A DNA stretch of 64,000 nucleotides from Methylobacterium oryzae (GCF_021398735.1 NZ_CP090349.1:124001-188000); one strand, 5' to 3'; shown: positions 1-9,003, counted from the stretch's first letter. Made by a program: numbers and translations. Notes: generated by a model from the sequence alone, not told the origin.

Positions 1-982
1 GCTCGACCTGATCGTGGATCCCGTCGCGCAGGTCGCCCCGGGCGATAGGCCCGACGAACGTCGCCTCGTGCATTGGGTCGCCCACCTTCAGCGCAGCGGC
101 TGCGTCGACGAACTTGCGCGTGAATTCCTCTGCAATCGGTCGTTCTAAGATGATGCGCTTGGCGGCGAGGCAAACCTGCCCGGCATTTTCGTAGCGGGAC
201 TGGACCGCGGCCTTCACGGCCCCATCGAGGTCCGCGTCGACAAGAACGATGAAGGGATCCGCGCCGCCGAGTTCGAGCACGCTCTTTTTGATTACCCGCG
301 CGGCGGTCGCAGCCACCGCCGAGCCCGCTCGCACGCTCCCTGTGACCGAGACCGCCGCGATCCGGGGGTCCTCGATCACCCGGGCTACGGTGTCGTTGTC
401 CGTGTTCAGGTTGGCGAATAGACCTTTGGGGAAAGCGCTTGCCTCGTAGACTTCTTGCAGGGCGAAAGCGCAACCCATGACGTTGGTCGCATGCTTCAGC
501 AGGAACCCGTTGCCCGATAGGAGGATCGGTCCCGCCGCGCGGATAGCCTGCCACAATGGCAGGTTCCACGGCATTACGCCGAGCACCGTGCCGATCGGAA
601 GGAACGACACGTAAACGTTGTCGCCGTCCACCGGGGCGGGCTCGTCCGCCAGGACCGCAGGCCCGTGCTCGGCGAACCACTCTATCGTCGCGGCGCACTT
701 CTCGACCTCATAACGGGCGAGTGCCAAGGTTCGACCCATCTCGGCGGTGATCAGCCGCGCGAGCGGCTCCGCGCGGGCTCGCAGCGTGGCGGCCAAGCGC
801 CCGTAGCAGGCCACGCGCTCCTCCATCGGGGTCGCACGCCAAGTCGCGTATGCGGCGGCGCAGCCAGCGAGCGTGGACTCGATCGCCTCTGCTGTCTGGA
901 ACGGGTAGGTCGCGATCAGCGAGCCATCGGCAGGGTTGCGCGAAGTCGCGCCTCTAGCAGGTTCTAAGGCTTGGTCGGGCAT
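1..982 (-). CDS. Aldehyde dehydrogenase, succinate-semialdehyde type (C-terminus cut by window edge)
   Basis: NAD(P)-dependent aldehyde dehydrogenase that oxidises an aldehyde to its acid in the cytosol. The visible 327 residues start with MPDQALEPAR. They carry the family's PWN motif (Asn about 140), the general-base Glu about 237 in LELGG, and the nucleophile Cys about 271 in NAGQVCLAAKR, so the catalytic set is intact as far as it can be seen. The overall look is that of the GabD/Sad succinate-semialdehyde group, but the substrate cannot be fixed from sequence. About 130-150 C-terminal residues lie outside the window. It shares its strand with the XRE regulator next to it and lies upstream of an amino-acid oxidation operon, whose aldehyde or oxo products it could process; that link is inference. 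Confidence 0.85.
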   Translation of the reverse strand, partial: MPDQALEPARGATSRNPADGSLIATYPFQTAEAIESTLAGCAAAYATWRATPMEERVACYGRLAATLRARAEPLARLITAEMGRTLALARYEVEKCAATIEWFAEHGPAVLADEPAPVDGDNVYVSFLPIGTVLGVMPWNLPLWQAIRAAGPILLSGNGFLLKHATNVMGCAFALQEVYEASAFPKGLFANLNTDNDTVARVIEDPRIAAVSVTGSVRAGSAVAATAARVIKKSVLELGGADPFIVLVDADLDGAVKAAVQSRYENAGQVCLAAKRIILERPIAEEFTRKFVDAAAALKVGDPMHEATFVGPIARGDLRDGIHDQVE

Positions 983-1063
983 CCGCTATCCTCACCGAGT
1001 CGGCGTCGTTTCGCGGATCCGAGGTACGGCGGCGGCGATACTCCAAACAGGCGTGCGCTTAAC

Positions 1064-1864
1064 CTATGAGCAGGACTCATAGGCTGCCGATCGCAGCACG
1101 TACGAAACCATCGTCAGCTCCGGTTGTCCCGCTGACGTCAACGTCACGTAGGTGTACTCGACAAGGCCGAGCGAATGGTGCCGGAGGCGCTTGGTCCCCT
1201 CGTCGAACACATCGACGTCGACACCCGACCACCACTCCCGGAACTCGCGGCTTCCCTCGGTGAGCTGTGTCACCAATTCATCAAAGTGCGCCTTGTCTCC
1301 CGCCCGCACCCGGGCCGCACGGAAGGCGGCCACGTAGCGGCGGGCCAGCGTCTCCCAATTGACGATCAGGTTGCGGTAGGGCGGATGCAGGAACAGGAGC
1401 CAAAGCGTGTTGCGTTGAAAGGGCGGCAACGTATCGTAATCGACGAATTGGTCAGCAGCAGCGGCGTTCCAAGCCAAGATGTCGAACCGGGCGTTGCGGA
1501 CGTAGGCAGGAATCGGGTCGACGGCTTGGACAAGCATGACTAGCCCGTCGCTCGGCCGCTCACTCTTCTCGGCAAACAGCACGCCGGGCACGGAAAGTGC
1601 TAGGAGATGAGCTGCCTCGACGCGGTCGAGCCGAAGCACCTTGGCGATCCGCCGGAGCGTGTCTGCGGAGGCGCGGATGTCGCGTCCCTGCTCAAGCCAC
1701 GTGTACCAACTGACGCTGACGCCGGCGAGGACAGCGACCTCCTCGCGGCGCAAGCCCGGTGTGCGGCGGTTACCTGTTGGCAGTCCGAACTCTTTCGGGT
1801 CACAACGCGCGCGCCGGCTCGCTAAAAAGGCGCCCAAATCGCGACGCTGCTCTATCGAGGTCAT
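1064..1864 (-). CDS. XRE-family regulator with MmyB-like ligand-binding domain
   Basis: DNA-binding regulator of 266 residues. A helix-turn-helix of the XRE type covers about residues 10-75, with the typical LRREEVAVLAGVS recognition segment followed by a conserved YTWLEQGR. A MmyB-like C-terminal domain covers about 110-250 and includes the NARFDILAWNAAA and FLHPPYR segments typical of that domain, which is thought to bind a small ligand, often a lipid-like one. It lies about 80 bp from the start of the aldehyde dehydrogenase on the same strand, so it may be co-transcribed with it or control it. The ATG at 1864 is the natural start because the HTH begins immediately after. Family assignment is secure; target and ligand are unknown. 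Confidence 0.88.
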   Translation of the reverse strand: MTSIEQRRDLGAFLASRRARCDPKEFGLPTGNRRTPGLRREEVAVLAGVSVSWYTWLEQGRDIRASADTLRRIAKVLRLDRVEAAHLLALSVPGVLFAEKSERPSDGLVMLVQAVDPIPAYVRNARFDILAWNAAAADQFVDYDTLPPFQRNTLWLLFLHPPYRNLIVNWETLARRYVAAFRAARVRAGDKAHFDELVTQLTEGSREFREWWSGVDVDVFDEGTKRLRHHSLGLVEYTYVTLTSAGQPELTMVSYVLRSAAYESCS

Positions 1865-2016
1865 ATGAAACTTTGCACTTCCGAATGTTGATCAAGACCG
1901 AACCGAACGATGGCGTCGTCCCCGTCGATGCGACAGGTCGTTGCTCCTCGGCTGGCTCACAGACTCTCGAACTAGCGCAGACTATCAAAGCATGCCATCG
2001 CCAAACGACCAATTCT

Positions 2017-2149
2017 CTTTGGCTGTCCACCATCGCATGATTTGAGACTGTTTGCGATTCTGAGAAGCAGAGGCTCTAGCCTATCGGGGTTGGGAAGTTA
2101 GGCAGCCTGCGCGTTGTGGCGCAAGTGGACCTGCTTCGAGAAAGTGGAG
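2017..2149 (-). mobile_element. IS remnant: transposase 3' end plus terminal repeat
   Basis: About 110 bp (2017-2125) resembles 59499-59605 in the same orientation. Both share a GGCTGTCC start, a GTTTGAGAC/ATTTGAGAC block, CAGAGGCTCT, and GTTAGGCAGCCTGCGCG, which on the minus strand encodes a transposase ending in AQAA and a stop. The scar then continues into TGGACCTGCTTCGAGAAAG (from 2126), which resembles the terminal repeat of the IS3 element at 62620..63856 (TGGACTTGCTCCGCAAAAG). Only the tail of a transposase gene is left, with no functional protein. The stretch 1865-2243 has no other gene. Confidence 0.6.
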
Positions 2150-2243
2150 CAAGTCCGTAGGATGTTGTTCACGCCGTTCCGCTCGATGGCCCGTCCAACT
2201 GACAGAAGCCGAGCCCGAGGGAATGCGCGGAGACGGGGGCATC

Positions 2244-3149
2244 GTGAAGCATCAACATCTCGAACTCTTCAGGGCCGTGATGCGGACCGGCAGCATCACG
2301 GGCGCCGCCCGCCTACTTGGGATGACGCAGCCCGGCGCCAGCAAGCTCATGGCCAAGGGCGAGGAATTGTGCGGCTTCCCATTGTTTAGTCGAGTCCAGA
2401 ATCGCTTGATCCCTACGGAACGTGCCACCCGACTCTTTCGAGAAGCCGAGCGGCTGTTCGTGGGCATGGAAGAGATCAATCGGCTGGTCGAACGACTGCG
2501 CTGCGATGGCCCGATGCGCACCGTCGTCGCCGCCATTCCCATGATCGCCCAGGAGATCCTGCCGCAGGCGGCGGCCGACTGGCTCGCTGCCGTCGATACC
2601 CAGCTGTTCGTGACTACGCGCGATGCAGGCGGCGTACTCGCCATGGTGACTTCGCGCAACGCGGATATCGGCTTCACTATGAGCTTCCGCAGGACGCCCG
2701 GCGTGCGGAGTCAGTTAATTACGCGGAGTCGCGCGATGTGCGCGATGGCTGAAGGTCATCCGCTGGCGGCGAAATCGGTGATTACCCCGGCCGATCTTCA
2801 TGATGAAGACTTTATATCCATCTCACGACATGAAGGACAGCAACAAAGGATCGATGATGTCTTAACGAAGGCGTCGGCACGACCTAGGGAAGTCGCCGAG
2901 ATGCCGCTGATCATCGGTGCCGCTGCAATGGCCAGAGCCGGCCTCGGCCTTACCTTCGCGGACGCCTTCTCCGCCCGGCCATGGCATGGGCAAGGTCTCG
3001 TTCTCCGACGGTTCGAGCCAAAGGTCTGGTTCGACTATCACGCGATCTGGCTCGCAGGTTCGCCGCAGGCGTCGAACATCCAATCACTCATCGCGGCGAC
3101 GCGAACGTCGATGATCGCGCGACTGCAAAGCTTCGACGGCGATGCCTGA
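2244..3149 (+). CDS. LysR-family transcriptional regulator
   Basis: LysR-type regulator of about 300 residues. An N-terminal winged helix-turn-helix (HLELFRAVMRTGSITGAARLLGMTQPGAS) is followed by a periplasmic-binding-like effector domain from about residue 90. The GTG at 2244 is preferred because the HTH starts directly after it and GGAG lies 11 bases upstream; an in-frame ATG at 2223 would add seven residues. It is transcribed in the same direction as the ABC transporter/DadA/RidA operon 330 bp downstream and is the obvious candidate regulator, similar in plan to the opine and amino-acid LysR regulators OccR/NocR. The inducer would then be an amino acid or opine. That role is inferred from neighbourhood. 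Confidence 0.88.
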   Translation: MKHQHLELFRAVMRTGSITGAARLLGMTQPGASKLMAKGEELCGFPLFSRVQNRLIPTERATRLFREAERLFVGMEEINRLVERLRCDGPMRTVVAAIPMIAQEILPQAAADWLAAVDTQLFVTTRDAGGVLAMVTSRNADIGFTMSFRRTPGVRSQLITRSRAMCAMAEGHPLAAKSVITPADLHDEDFISISRHEGQQQRIDDVLTKASARPREVAEMPLIIGAAAMARAGLGLTFADAFSARPWHGQGLVLRRFEPKVWFDYHAIWLAGSPQASNIQSLIAATRTSMIARLQSFDGDA

Positions 3150-3481
3150 CCCACATAGCCGCCTGCGCCGTCGCAAGGCAGCATCCCGGTGCGGGCGGTC
3201 GTTCGAACCATAACAAAAATACATGGTCCATAACGCCCATGCCGGTAGACAGTCGGTCGTAGTGCGAAGAATATTCGGCCTTGCAACACAAATCTTTCGC
3301 TTCCAGCCGGGACTTGAGCGCAAAAATAACGGGCGTGATTAGGGTTGTCTTGAAGCAATCGCTTGGTCGAGCAGATGCTTAGTGCCTTGGGCGTGACGTA
3401 GTGTCGACTTCCATTCAGTGCGCCGGTTTGAATGTTTCGTGAATTAATCAGATTAACAGTCAGCATCGGAGGACTGTCAGG
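3150..3481 (+). promoter_or_regulatory. Leader region of the amino-acid uptake/oxidation operon
   Basis: A 332-bp stretch without a gene between the LysR regulator and the solute-binding protein. It is locally AT-richer than its surroundings around 3420-3465 (GTGAATTAATCAGATTAAC), as expected for a promoter. A Shine-Dalgarno sequence (CGGAGGA) precedes the ATG at 3482. No clear -35/-10 pair or LysR T-N11-A box could be fixed by eye. Confidence 0.35.
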
Positions 3482-4270
3482 ATGGCTGGTAACACGACCA
3501 AGAATGTCTCCGTTGCAACCATGATCGTGGCGGTGTTGTCCGTTTCCGCCACTGCGCAAGACGGGGGTAAGGACCTGGGCCGGATCCTTGCTCAGAAGAT
3601 TGTCCGTGTCGGCGCGGTCGATGCCTTTCCATCCTACCGGCAGGATCTCGCCAGCGGCAAATGGGAAGGAATATTTCCGGAGTCCGCCGAGGCATTGTTC
3701 GGCGCGATAGGTGTGAAGGTCGAGTATGTCCCGACCGATTGGGGAACCGCCGCAGCTGGCCTGCAATCGGGGCGCTTCGACCTGATTGGTGGGTATTCCG
3801 CAACGCCGGAACGTGCACTCGCGGTGGCATTCACTATCCCGGCTGCACGTGTCGGCGTGGGACTCGCCGCAATCCGTGACGAGAAGAAGGGCCTTGCTGA
3901 GAACTGGGCCGATATCAACAAGCCGGAAGTCCGGATCGCGCTCGTGGATGGCTCGGCGACCGTGCGCATGGTCCAGCGCATAGTCCCGAAAGTCACCTAC
4001 GTCGTCGTCAAGTCGGAAGACGCCGCGATCCTCGAGCTGGAGAGCGGCCGTGTCGACTATTTCGCCGCTCCAGAATCTAGCCTCACGCGATACGGCCAAG
4101 TGCGCAGGAATGTGCGCGTTAGCTACCCCAAGCCGGAGATCGGCCAGAACTCAACTTTTGCTTTGCGCAAGGGCGAGCGTGACCTGCAGGAATGGCTCAA
4201 CGTCTCCCTCGGCGCCTTGATCGCCGACGGCACCATCCCCGCCATCCGCGCCAAGTTCCTCAATCCGTAG
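3482..4270 (+). CDS. Amino-acid ABC transporter substrate-binding protein (family 3)
   Basis: Periplasmic solute-binding protein of 262 residues that delivers a polar amino acid or opine-like compound to the membrane permease. Residues 1-25 form a signal peptide ending at SATAQD. The mature protein begins with the family-3 pattern: a VRVGAVDAFPSYR strand, then GIFPESAEALFGAIGVKVEYVPTDW and a GRFDLIGGYSATPERA segment typical of this fold. It is the first gene of an operon with an ATPase (4314), a permease (5111), a DadA-type dehydrogenase (5787) and RidA (7041), which suggests that the transported substrate is oxidised inside the cell. The exact ligand cannot be read from sequence. Confidence 0.87.
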   Translation: MAGNTTKNVSVATMIVAVLSVSATAQDGGKDLGRILAQKIVRVGAVDAFPSYRQDLASGKWEGIFPESAEALFGAIGVKVEYVPTDWGTAAAGLQSGRFDLIGGYSATPERALAVAFTIPAARVGVGLAAIRDEKKGLAENWADINKPEVRIALVDGSATVRMVQRIVPKVTYVVVKSEDAAILELESGRVDYFAAPESSLTRYGQVRRNVRVSYPKPEIGQNSTFALRKGERDLQEWLNVSLGALIADGTIPAIRAKFLNP

Positions 4271-4313
4271 AGGTCGCGGCGCAAGCCATGTGCTCGCCAG
4301 AGAGGAGTAAGTC

Positions 4314-5075
4314 TTGGCACTGCTGGAAATCCGCGACCTTCACAAATCCTTCGGCGCGCTCGAGGTCCTCAAGGGCGTCGACTTGACGGTCGAAGCGGGC
4401 GAGATCGTCGGCTTCATCGGTGCCAGCGGATCCGGGAAATCGACACTCCTTCGCTGCATAAACCACATGGAGGTGCCGACCCGCGGCGAGGTTCTGCTCG
4501 ACGGCGAGATCGTCGGAGTCAGGCAGGCGGGCCCAAGGCTCGTTGCGCGTTCATCGGCGGAAATCAGCCAGCAACGCCGTCGAATGGCGATGGTGTTCCA
4601 GCACTTCAACCTCTGGCCGCATAAAACGGCGCTCGAGAACGTAATGGAGGGCCCGGTCGTCGTTCAGAAGATCGGGCGCGGCGAGGCCCGGGAAAGGGCT
4701 GTTTCAGCCCTCTCCCGCGTCGGACTTGCCGACAAGGTTGCGGCCTATCCGAGCCGTTTGTCTGGCGGTCAGCAGCAGCGCGTTGGCATCGCCCGGGCGC
4801 TCGCGCTCGAACCGCAGGTCATCCTGTTTGACGAGCCGACGTCGGCGCTCGACCCGGAACTCGTCAACGAGGTTCTGTCCGTGATCCTAGGACTCGCCAA
4901 CGAGGGCATGACGATGGTCATCGTCACACATGAGATGCGCTTCGCCAGGAATGTCTGCAACCGCATCGTCTTCCTCGATCAGGGCACAATCGCCGATATC
5001 GGAGAGCCGTCACACATCTTCGGACCGACAGCCAAGACCCGGACACAGAATTTTGTCCGAAATTACAGCGGCTGA
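4314..5075 (+). CDS. Amino-acid ABC transporter ATP-binding protein (GlnQ-like)
   Basis: Cytoplasmic ATPase of 253 residues that powers import. Walker A GASGSGKST is at about 36-44, the Q-loop in FQHFN about 95, the signature LSGGQQQ about 149-155, Walker B VILFDEP about 169-175, and the switch His in VTHEM near 205. All are intact, and the length is normal for the HisP/GlnQ group. The start is a TTG at 4314 preceded by AGAGGAG, eight bases upstream; no ATG fits this position. It follows the binding-protein gene by 43 bp and precedes the permease by 35 bp, so the three form one transporter. Confidence 0.92.
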   Translation: MALLEIRDLHKSFGALEVLKGVDLTVEAGEIVGFIGASGSGKSTLLRCINHMEVPTRGEVLLDGEIVGVRQAGPRLVARSSAEISQQRRRMAMVFQHFNLWPHKTALENVMEGPVVVQKIGRGEARERAVSALSRVGLADKVAAYPSRLSGGQQQRVGIARALALEPQVILFDEPTSALDPELVNEVLSVILGLANEGMTMVIVTHEMRFARNVCNRIVFLDQGTIADIGEPSHIFGPTAKTRTQNFVRNYSG

Positions 5076-5110
5076 TTTTCGACCTGACGGCACAGACATG
5101 GGCTGAACCG

Positions 5111-5782
5111 ATGGATTACGAATGGAATTTTTCTGTCGTCTGGGATTATCAAGCGGTCCTACTGAACGGGCTACTCCACACGGTTGCTCTCGCCATCGTC
5201 ACGATCATCGCCAGCATGATTCTTGGCCTCTTTCTTACGCTGCTGCGTATGAGCAGGATGCCGTTTGTCCATCCCGCCATATCAATGATAATCTCCATTG
5301 TCCGGGCAGTGCCAGTGCTAGTCCTCCTGGTTTGGATGTACTACTGCTTACCTATCGTCACAGGGTGGAGGCCGAACGGGTATACTACCGTCGTCATTGC
5401 CCTATCGATCTACAGTTCCGCCTTCTTCGCCGAGATTTTCCGTAGCGGCATCCGGTCGATCGACCGTGGTCACATAGAGGCCGCGCAGTCGGTGGGCATG
5501 ACCCGCGGTCAGACCTTTCGAAGGATCGTCGCACCACTGGCCTTGCAACGCATATTCCCTCCCTTGGTAAGCCAGTGCATCCTGGTTCTGAAGAATACTA
5601 CGCTCGCCGGATACGTCGCTGTTCCTGAACTATTATACGTCGGACAGCAAATCAGCGTGAGAACCTTCAGGCCGCTCGAACTTCTAACAGTGGTGGCTGT
5701 ATTGTACGTCATTACCATCGTGCCACTCACCTTGATCGCGGAATATTTCGAGAAGAAATTTCACGAGAGTTACTTTAGGTAG
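5111..5782 (+). CDS. Amino-acid ABC transporter permease (HisM/GlnP type)
   Basis: Inner-membrane permease of 223 residues with about five hydrophobic segments (for example around 20-45, 60-80, 85-105 and 190-215). The EAA loop that docks the ATPase is visible as EAAQSVGMTRGQTFRRIVAPLAL, about residues 122-144. It is the single permease of this operon, so the channel is presumably a homodimer, whereas many relatives use two different permeases. The next gene starts four bases after its stop, which supports co-transcription with the dehydrogenase. Confidence 0.92.
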   Translation: MDYEWNFSVVWDYQAVLLNGLLHTVALAIVTIIASMILGLFLTLLRMSRMPFVHPAISMIISIVRAVPVLVLLVWMYYCLPIVTGWRPNGYTTVVIALSIYSSAFFAEIFRSGIRSIDRGHIEAAQSVGMTRGQTFRRIVAPLALQRIFPPLVSQCILVLKNTTLAGYVAVPELLYVGQQISVRTFRPLELLTVVAVLYVITIVPLTLIAEYFEKKFHESYFR

Positions 5783-5786
5783 AGCG

Positions 5787-7031
5787 ATGGAAAATCATGA
5801 CGAAATTGTAGTCATCGGTGCAGGCGTTGTGGGCTTGGCCATCGCTGTCCGATTGGCACGCGCCGGGCTCTCAGTCATTGTTCTCGATCCGCTGCCTCCC
5901 GGCGGTCGCGCCTCGTTCGGCAATGCAGGCATCATCAGTCCAGCGACGGTGATGCCGATGTCAGGGCCTGGAGTCTTGCGGAAGGTGCCGGGCTGGATGA
6001 GCGATCCACTAGGCCCACTGTTTGTCGCTCCACGCCATTTCCCGCGCACTGTGCCGTGGCTGGTGCGCTACATCATGGCCGGCCGCCCGCAACGGGTGCG
6101 CGCCATCGCTGCCGCCCTGCACTATCTCCACCGCGATTGCGTCGCGGACTGGGAACATCTGCTCGGCGCGGAATTCATGTCTCGCAACCTCCGCTTTCAG
6201 GGCAACCTGCAACTCTGGTCAGGTCCAGGCACTACTGCGGGCTCCGCGCTCGGCGCCGAGATCCGCGGGCGTTACGGTATCGATGCAGAGACCCTCTCGG
6301 GCGAGAGGCTGCGTGAATTGGTCCCCGGCGTTACATCGGCGATCAGGCATGGCCTGCTGCTGCGGGCGGGCGGCTTCACACTCGATCCGGCCGAACTCGC
6401 CGCGCACCTCGCGCAGGAACTTGGACGGCTTGGGGGACGGATCCTCCAGCGCTCTGTCGAGCGCATCAAACGCGGGGCAGCAGGGCGGATCTCACTCGCC
6501 ACCAACCTTCACCCAGTCGAATGCCGAAGGGTCGTGGTGGCCGCTGGAATTTGGTCCGGTAGGTTGCTGGCACCGCTCGGAGTGCGAGTCCCGCTGGAGG
6601 CCGAGCGCGGTTACCATGCCACGCTTCCCAACCACAACGTCCAGCTCGCGCATGCGATCGGCTTCCGGGATCGCGGCTTCTCGATTACCCCGATGCGCCA
6701 GGGCTTGCGGGTAGCCGGCACAGTCGAATTTTCCGGGCTCGACACACCGCCAGACATGCGGCGTGCCCAGAGGCTGGTGCGCCACGCGGCCGACCTCTTC
6801 CCCGGCATCACGCATGACGAGCCGCTGCTTTGGTCCGGCATTCGGCCGTCGCTACCCGACAGCCTACCGATCATCGGCCCCGTCACACCCGAGGGCGACG
6901 TCGTGATGGCCTTCGGCCATAGCCACTACGGCATGAGCGGCGCCCCCGGCACGGCGCGCCTCGTCGACGACATCCTGCATGGCAGGCGCAGGGATGAGCA
7001 CGCCCTCTTCAGCCACCAACGATTCAGATAG
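5787..7031 (+). CDS. FAD-dependent amino-acid oxidoreductase (DadA-like)
   Basis: Flavoprotein of 414 residues that deaminates D-amino acids (or related imino/opine substrates) to 2-oxo acids, passing electrons to the respiratory chain. The dinucleotide-binding motif GAGVVG is at residues 11-16. The DAO-type core follows, and a C-terminal WSGIRPSLPDSLPIIGP segment with GHSHYGMSGAPGTARLVDDI closes the FAD site, as in DadA. The length matches the family. It is tightly linked to the permease upstream and RidA ten bases downstream; imines released by such oxidases are the classic RidA substrate. DadA is the best match, but glycine, proline or opine oxidases of the same fold remain possible. Confidence 0.85.
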   Translation: MENHDEIVVIGAGVVGLAIAVRLARAGLSVIVLDPLPPGGRASFGNAGIISPATVMPMSGPGVLRKVPGWMSDPLGPLFVAPRHFPRTVPWLVRYIMAGRPQRVRAIAAALHYLHRDCVADWEHLLGAEFMSRNLRFQGNLQLWSGPGTTAGSALGAEIRGRYGIDAETLSGERLRELVPGVTSAIRHGLLLRAGGFTLDPAELAAHLAQELGRLGGRILQRSVERIKRGAAGRISLATNLHPVECRRVVVAAGIWSGRLLAPLGVRVPLEAERGYHATLPNHNVQLAHAIGFRDRGFSITPMRQGLRVAGTVEFSGLDTPPDMRRAQRLVRHAADLFPGITHDEPLLWSGIRPSLPDSLPIIGPVTPEGDVVMAFGHSHYGMSGAPGTARLVDDILHGRRRDEHALFSHQRFR

Positions 7032-7040
7032 GAGCATCCC

Positions 7041-7406
7041 TTGAACATACAGCGTAAACTCGTCGAGAAGCGATATAGCAAGCTATCGATCTACAATGGT
7101 GTCGCCTATTTCGCCGCGACGCCAGATCGGCCCTTCGACGTCTCGGCAACCATAATTCCCCAAGCTCGCCAGATCCTGGCGCGCGTTGAGGAGCGCCTTG
7201 CTGAAGCCGGATCGACTAAGTCCGACTTGTTGTTCGTGATGGTCATTTTGTCCGACAGGAACTATCTCTCCACGTTCAATGAGATTTGGGACGAATGGGT
7301 CAGCGATATCATCCCGCCGTCGCGTGCGTGCGTCATAGCCGAGTTGACCAATCCGGATATGAAGGTTGAATTCATCATCCATGCACGGGTGGGTCTTGCG
7401 CACTGA
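7041..7406 (+). CDS. RidA-family enamine/imine deaminase
   Basis: Small protein of 121 residues of the RidA (YjgF/YER057c) family, which hydrolyses reactive 2-aminoacrylate and other imines to 2-oxo acids and ammonia. Recognisable segments are the N-terminal YSKLSIYNGVAYFA, the central RVEERLAEAGSTKSDLLFVMVILSD, and the C-terminal PPSRACVIAELTNPDMKVEFIIHA. The last contains the conserved Arg that binds the substrate carboxylate, followed by an ELT/E pattern close to the trimer-interface active site. The start is TTG at 7041 behind GGAGCATCCC. It is the last gene of the operon and would clear imines made by the DadA-like enzyme directly upstream. Confidence 0.9.
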   Translation: MNIQRKLVEKRYSKLSIYNGVAYFAATPDRPFDVSATIIPQARQILARVEERLAEAGSTKSDLLFVMVILSDRNYLSTFNEIWDEWVSDIIPPSRACVIAELTNPDMKVEFIIHARVGLAH

Positions 7407-8320
7407 CATAGTAACTTCGGCGCATGTCCCTTGTGGTGGAATTATGTTAGAGGGGCATTCGTCGCTTTGGTTTGCGTCTTCTTTCCGATATCTCTAACCC
7501 GGCCTCAGGCAACGGCGAGCGTCCAAGATGGCACGCAGCCCCGCGGCACACGTTAACGCTCCGCACGGAGTGCCCTCTTTCGCCCGCCCCGTACCCCCCC
7601 CTCCCGAGATCTCAGGCCAACGTCAACCCAACCTGATTCACGTCCCGCTGCAGATCGCCTCTGCGCCCGCAGCGCTTCCGGTACGCGCTCAGCAAATTCG
7701 GGATGAGCTCACTGCAGCCGTCGCGAAGAAGCTGTAGCATATCGGCTGAGCACTCGAGGCCCTATCGCCCTATCCTGATGCAGCCCTCTGCCTGCCGCCA
7801 GATCCGCTCGACCGGTCGCGACGGCCGGAGAACTGGAATAGAGGTCAATTATAAGCCGGATCAATCACAGTGGCCCTAAAGCCATACCATGGGGCGGATT
7901 ACTTCACCGGGGTGTATCATGCCCCAGAGATGACCTCGCGTCTGGCAAGGTCCACTCTTCCTTCGGGAGTGAACTCGATGCAACTCTAAAGCATGAACTC
8001 GCTGCTGGCGCCACTCAGACCCATAAACTGAGCTGTTGCAACGTCCGCTTCGGAGAAGCCCCTGGAGTCGGCTGAGCGGCTGAATCGGGCGCATTGCAGA
8101 ACGTCCGCTTCCGGGCAACGGCCCATCACAGCAGTTGACCCGTTGCAGACCTTCCGCCCCGCCCATGTGAATGTCCGCTCGGGGGGTTAAAGCCGCCCCA
8201 AAAGCGGCGGCCATGACGTCAGCATGTCGTGGCCCATTGTCATGGTGGCCATTCTGGTGCGGGAGCCAGCGGGGTTTCTGTGGGGCAGAGGTAATTTTCT
8301 CGAAAATCGTTGCGAGCCAC
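7407..8320. other. Gene-free stretch between the RidA operon and the TetR gene
   Basis: About 900 bp in which I can support no gene. A 69-codon open frame at 7528..7737 has no ribosome-binding site and a low-complexity proline/alanine-rich translation, so it is not called. The right third (8035-8190) holds two copies of a GTCCGCTT-containing repeat described separately. No terminator hairpin is evident after RidA. Confidence 0.5.
8035..8190. repeat. Dispersed intergenic repeat, copy 1 (two short units)
   Basis: Two related units: TTGCAACGTCCGCTTCGG at 8036 and TTGCAGAACGTCCGCTTCC at 8094, about 58 bp apart. The text between them (GGAGTCGGCTGAGCGGCTG) recurs closely at 59940-59965. A third, weaker AATGTCCGCTC occurs near 8170. 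This is the shortest variant of a repeat seen in several other gaps of the window. Confidence 0.5.
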
Positions 8321-8335
8321 TAGACGACCGGTCTA
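8321..8335. promoter_or_regulatory. Operator: TAGAC-N5-GTCTA inverted repeat upstream of the TetR gene
   Basis: TAGACGACCGGTCTA, perfect 5-bp arms, 20 bp before the TetR start codon at 8356. A near-identical site (TAGACGACCAGTCTA) lies at 9004-9018, just before the next gene. Two matching sites framing a TetR gene suggest autoregulation plus control of the downstream genes. The arms resemble the TAGACC/GGTCTA boxes used by NemR-type regulators. Confidence 0.65.
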
Positions 8336-8355
8336 ATCAGGTACATATTCGGGCC

Positions 8356-8958
8356 ATGGCACATGTCAGCGGCAACACCGACACTCGGCAAGGCATCCTC
8401 GACACCGCCCATCGCATCATGGGCGCCAAGGGGTTCTCGGGCGTCGGCCTCAACGAGATCCTGGCCGCGGCCGGGGTCCCGAAGGGTTCGTTCTACCACT
8501 ACTTCGGCTCGAAGGAGGCCTTCGGCGAGGCGCTCCTGGCCGATTACTTCGAGGACTACCTCGCCGACATCGACGCCACTCTCGCCGAGCCCGGCTTCAG
8601 CCACTCCGAGCGCCTGATGAACTACTGGCGCAAATGGCAGGCGACGCAGGGGAGCATCGACTACCAGCGCAAGTGCCTCGCGGTGAAGCTGGCGGCCGAG
8701 GTCTCTGACCTGTCCGAGCCGATGCGGCTGGCCCTGAAGGCCGGCACGGCCGGGATCATCGACCGCGTGGCCGGCGCCATCAAGGCGGGCGTCGCCGAGG
8801 GTTCGCTGACCGTCGAGGGTGAGCCGCGTGCCACGGCCGAGACCCTCTACCACCTGTGGCTCGGTGCCAGCCTAATGGCGAAAATCGAGCGCACCGACGC
8901 ACCGTTCGATGCCGCGATGACGACGACGCGGCACATCCTGAACCCGCAACGAGCCTGA
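8356..8958 (+). CDS. TetR/AcrR-family repressor (NemR/AcuR-like)
   Basis: Repressor of 200 residues. The N-terminal HTH has the typical pattern ILDTAHRIMGAKGFSGVGLNEILAAAGVPKGSFYHYFGSKE at about 11-51, followed by a helical ligand-binding domain (TetR_C type) with a conserved KCLAVKLAAEVSDLSEPMR segment. The ATG at 8356 is chosen over an upstream frame opening at 8224 because the operator at 8321-8335 would otherwise lie inside the gene and the HTH begins right after this Met. Relatives sense electrophiles or unsaturated acids. The downstream DJ-1/PfpI gene fits a reactive-aldehyde response (inference). Confidence 0.88.
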   Translation: MAHVSGNTDTRQGILDTAHRIMGAKGFSGVGLNEILAAAGVPKGSFYHYFGSKEAFGEALLADYFEDYLADIDATLAEPGFSHSERLMNYWRKWQATQGSIDYQRKCLAVKLAAEVSDLSEPMRLALKAGTAGIIDRVAGAIKAGVAEGSLTVEGEPRATAETLYHLWLGASLMAKIERTDAPFDAAMTTTRHILNPQRA

Positions 8959-9003
8959 CCGGGCGAGCCCAAGGCGAAGCCTGACCTGCTCGTGCGGAAC
9001 CTG

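Noticed and set aside
7528..7737. 69-codon frame
   Set aside because: No Shine-Dalgarno, low-complexity translation and no similarity.
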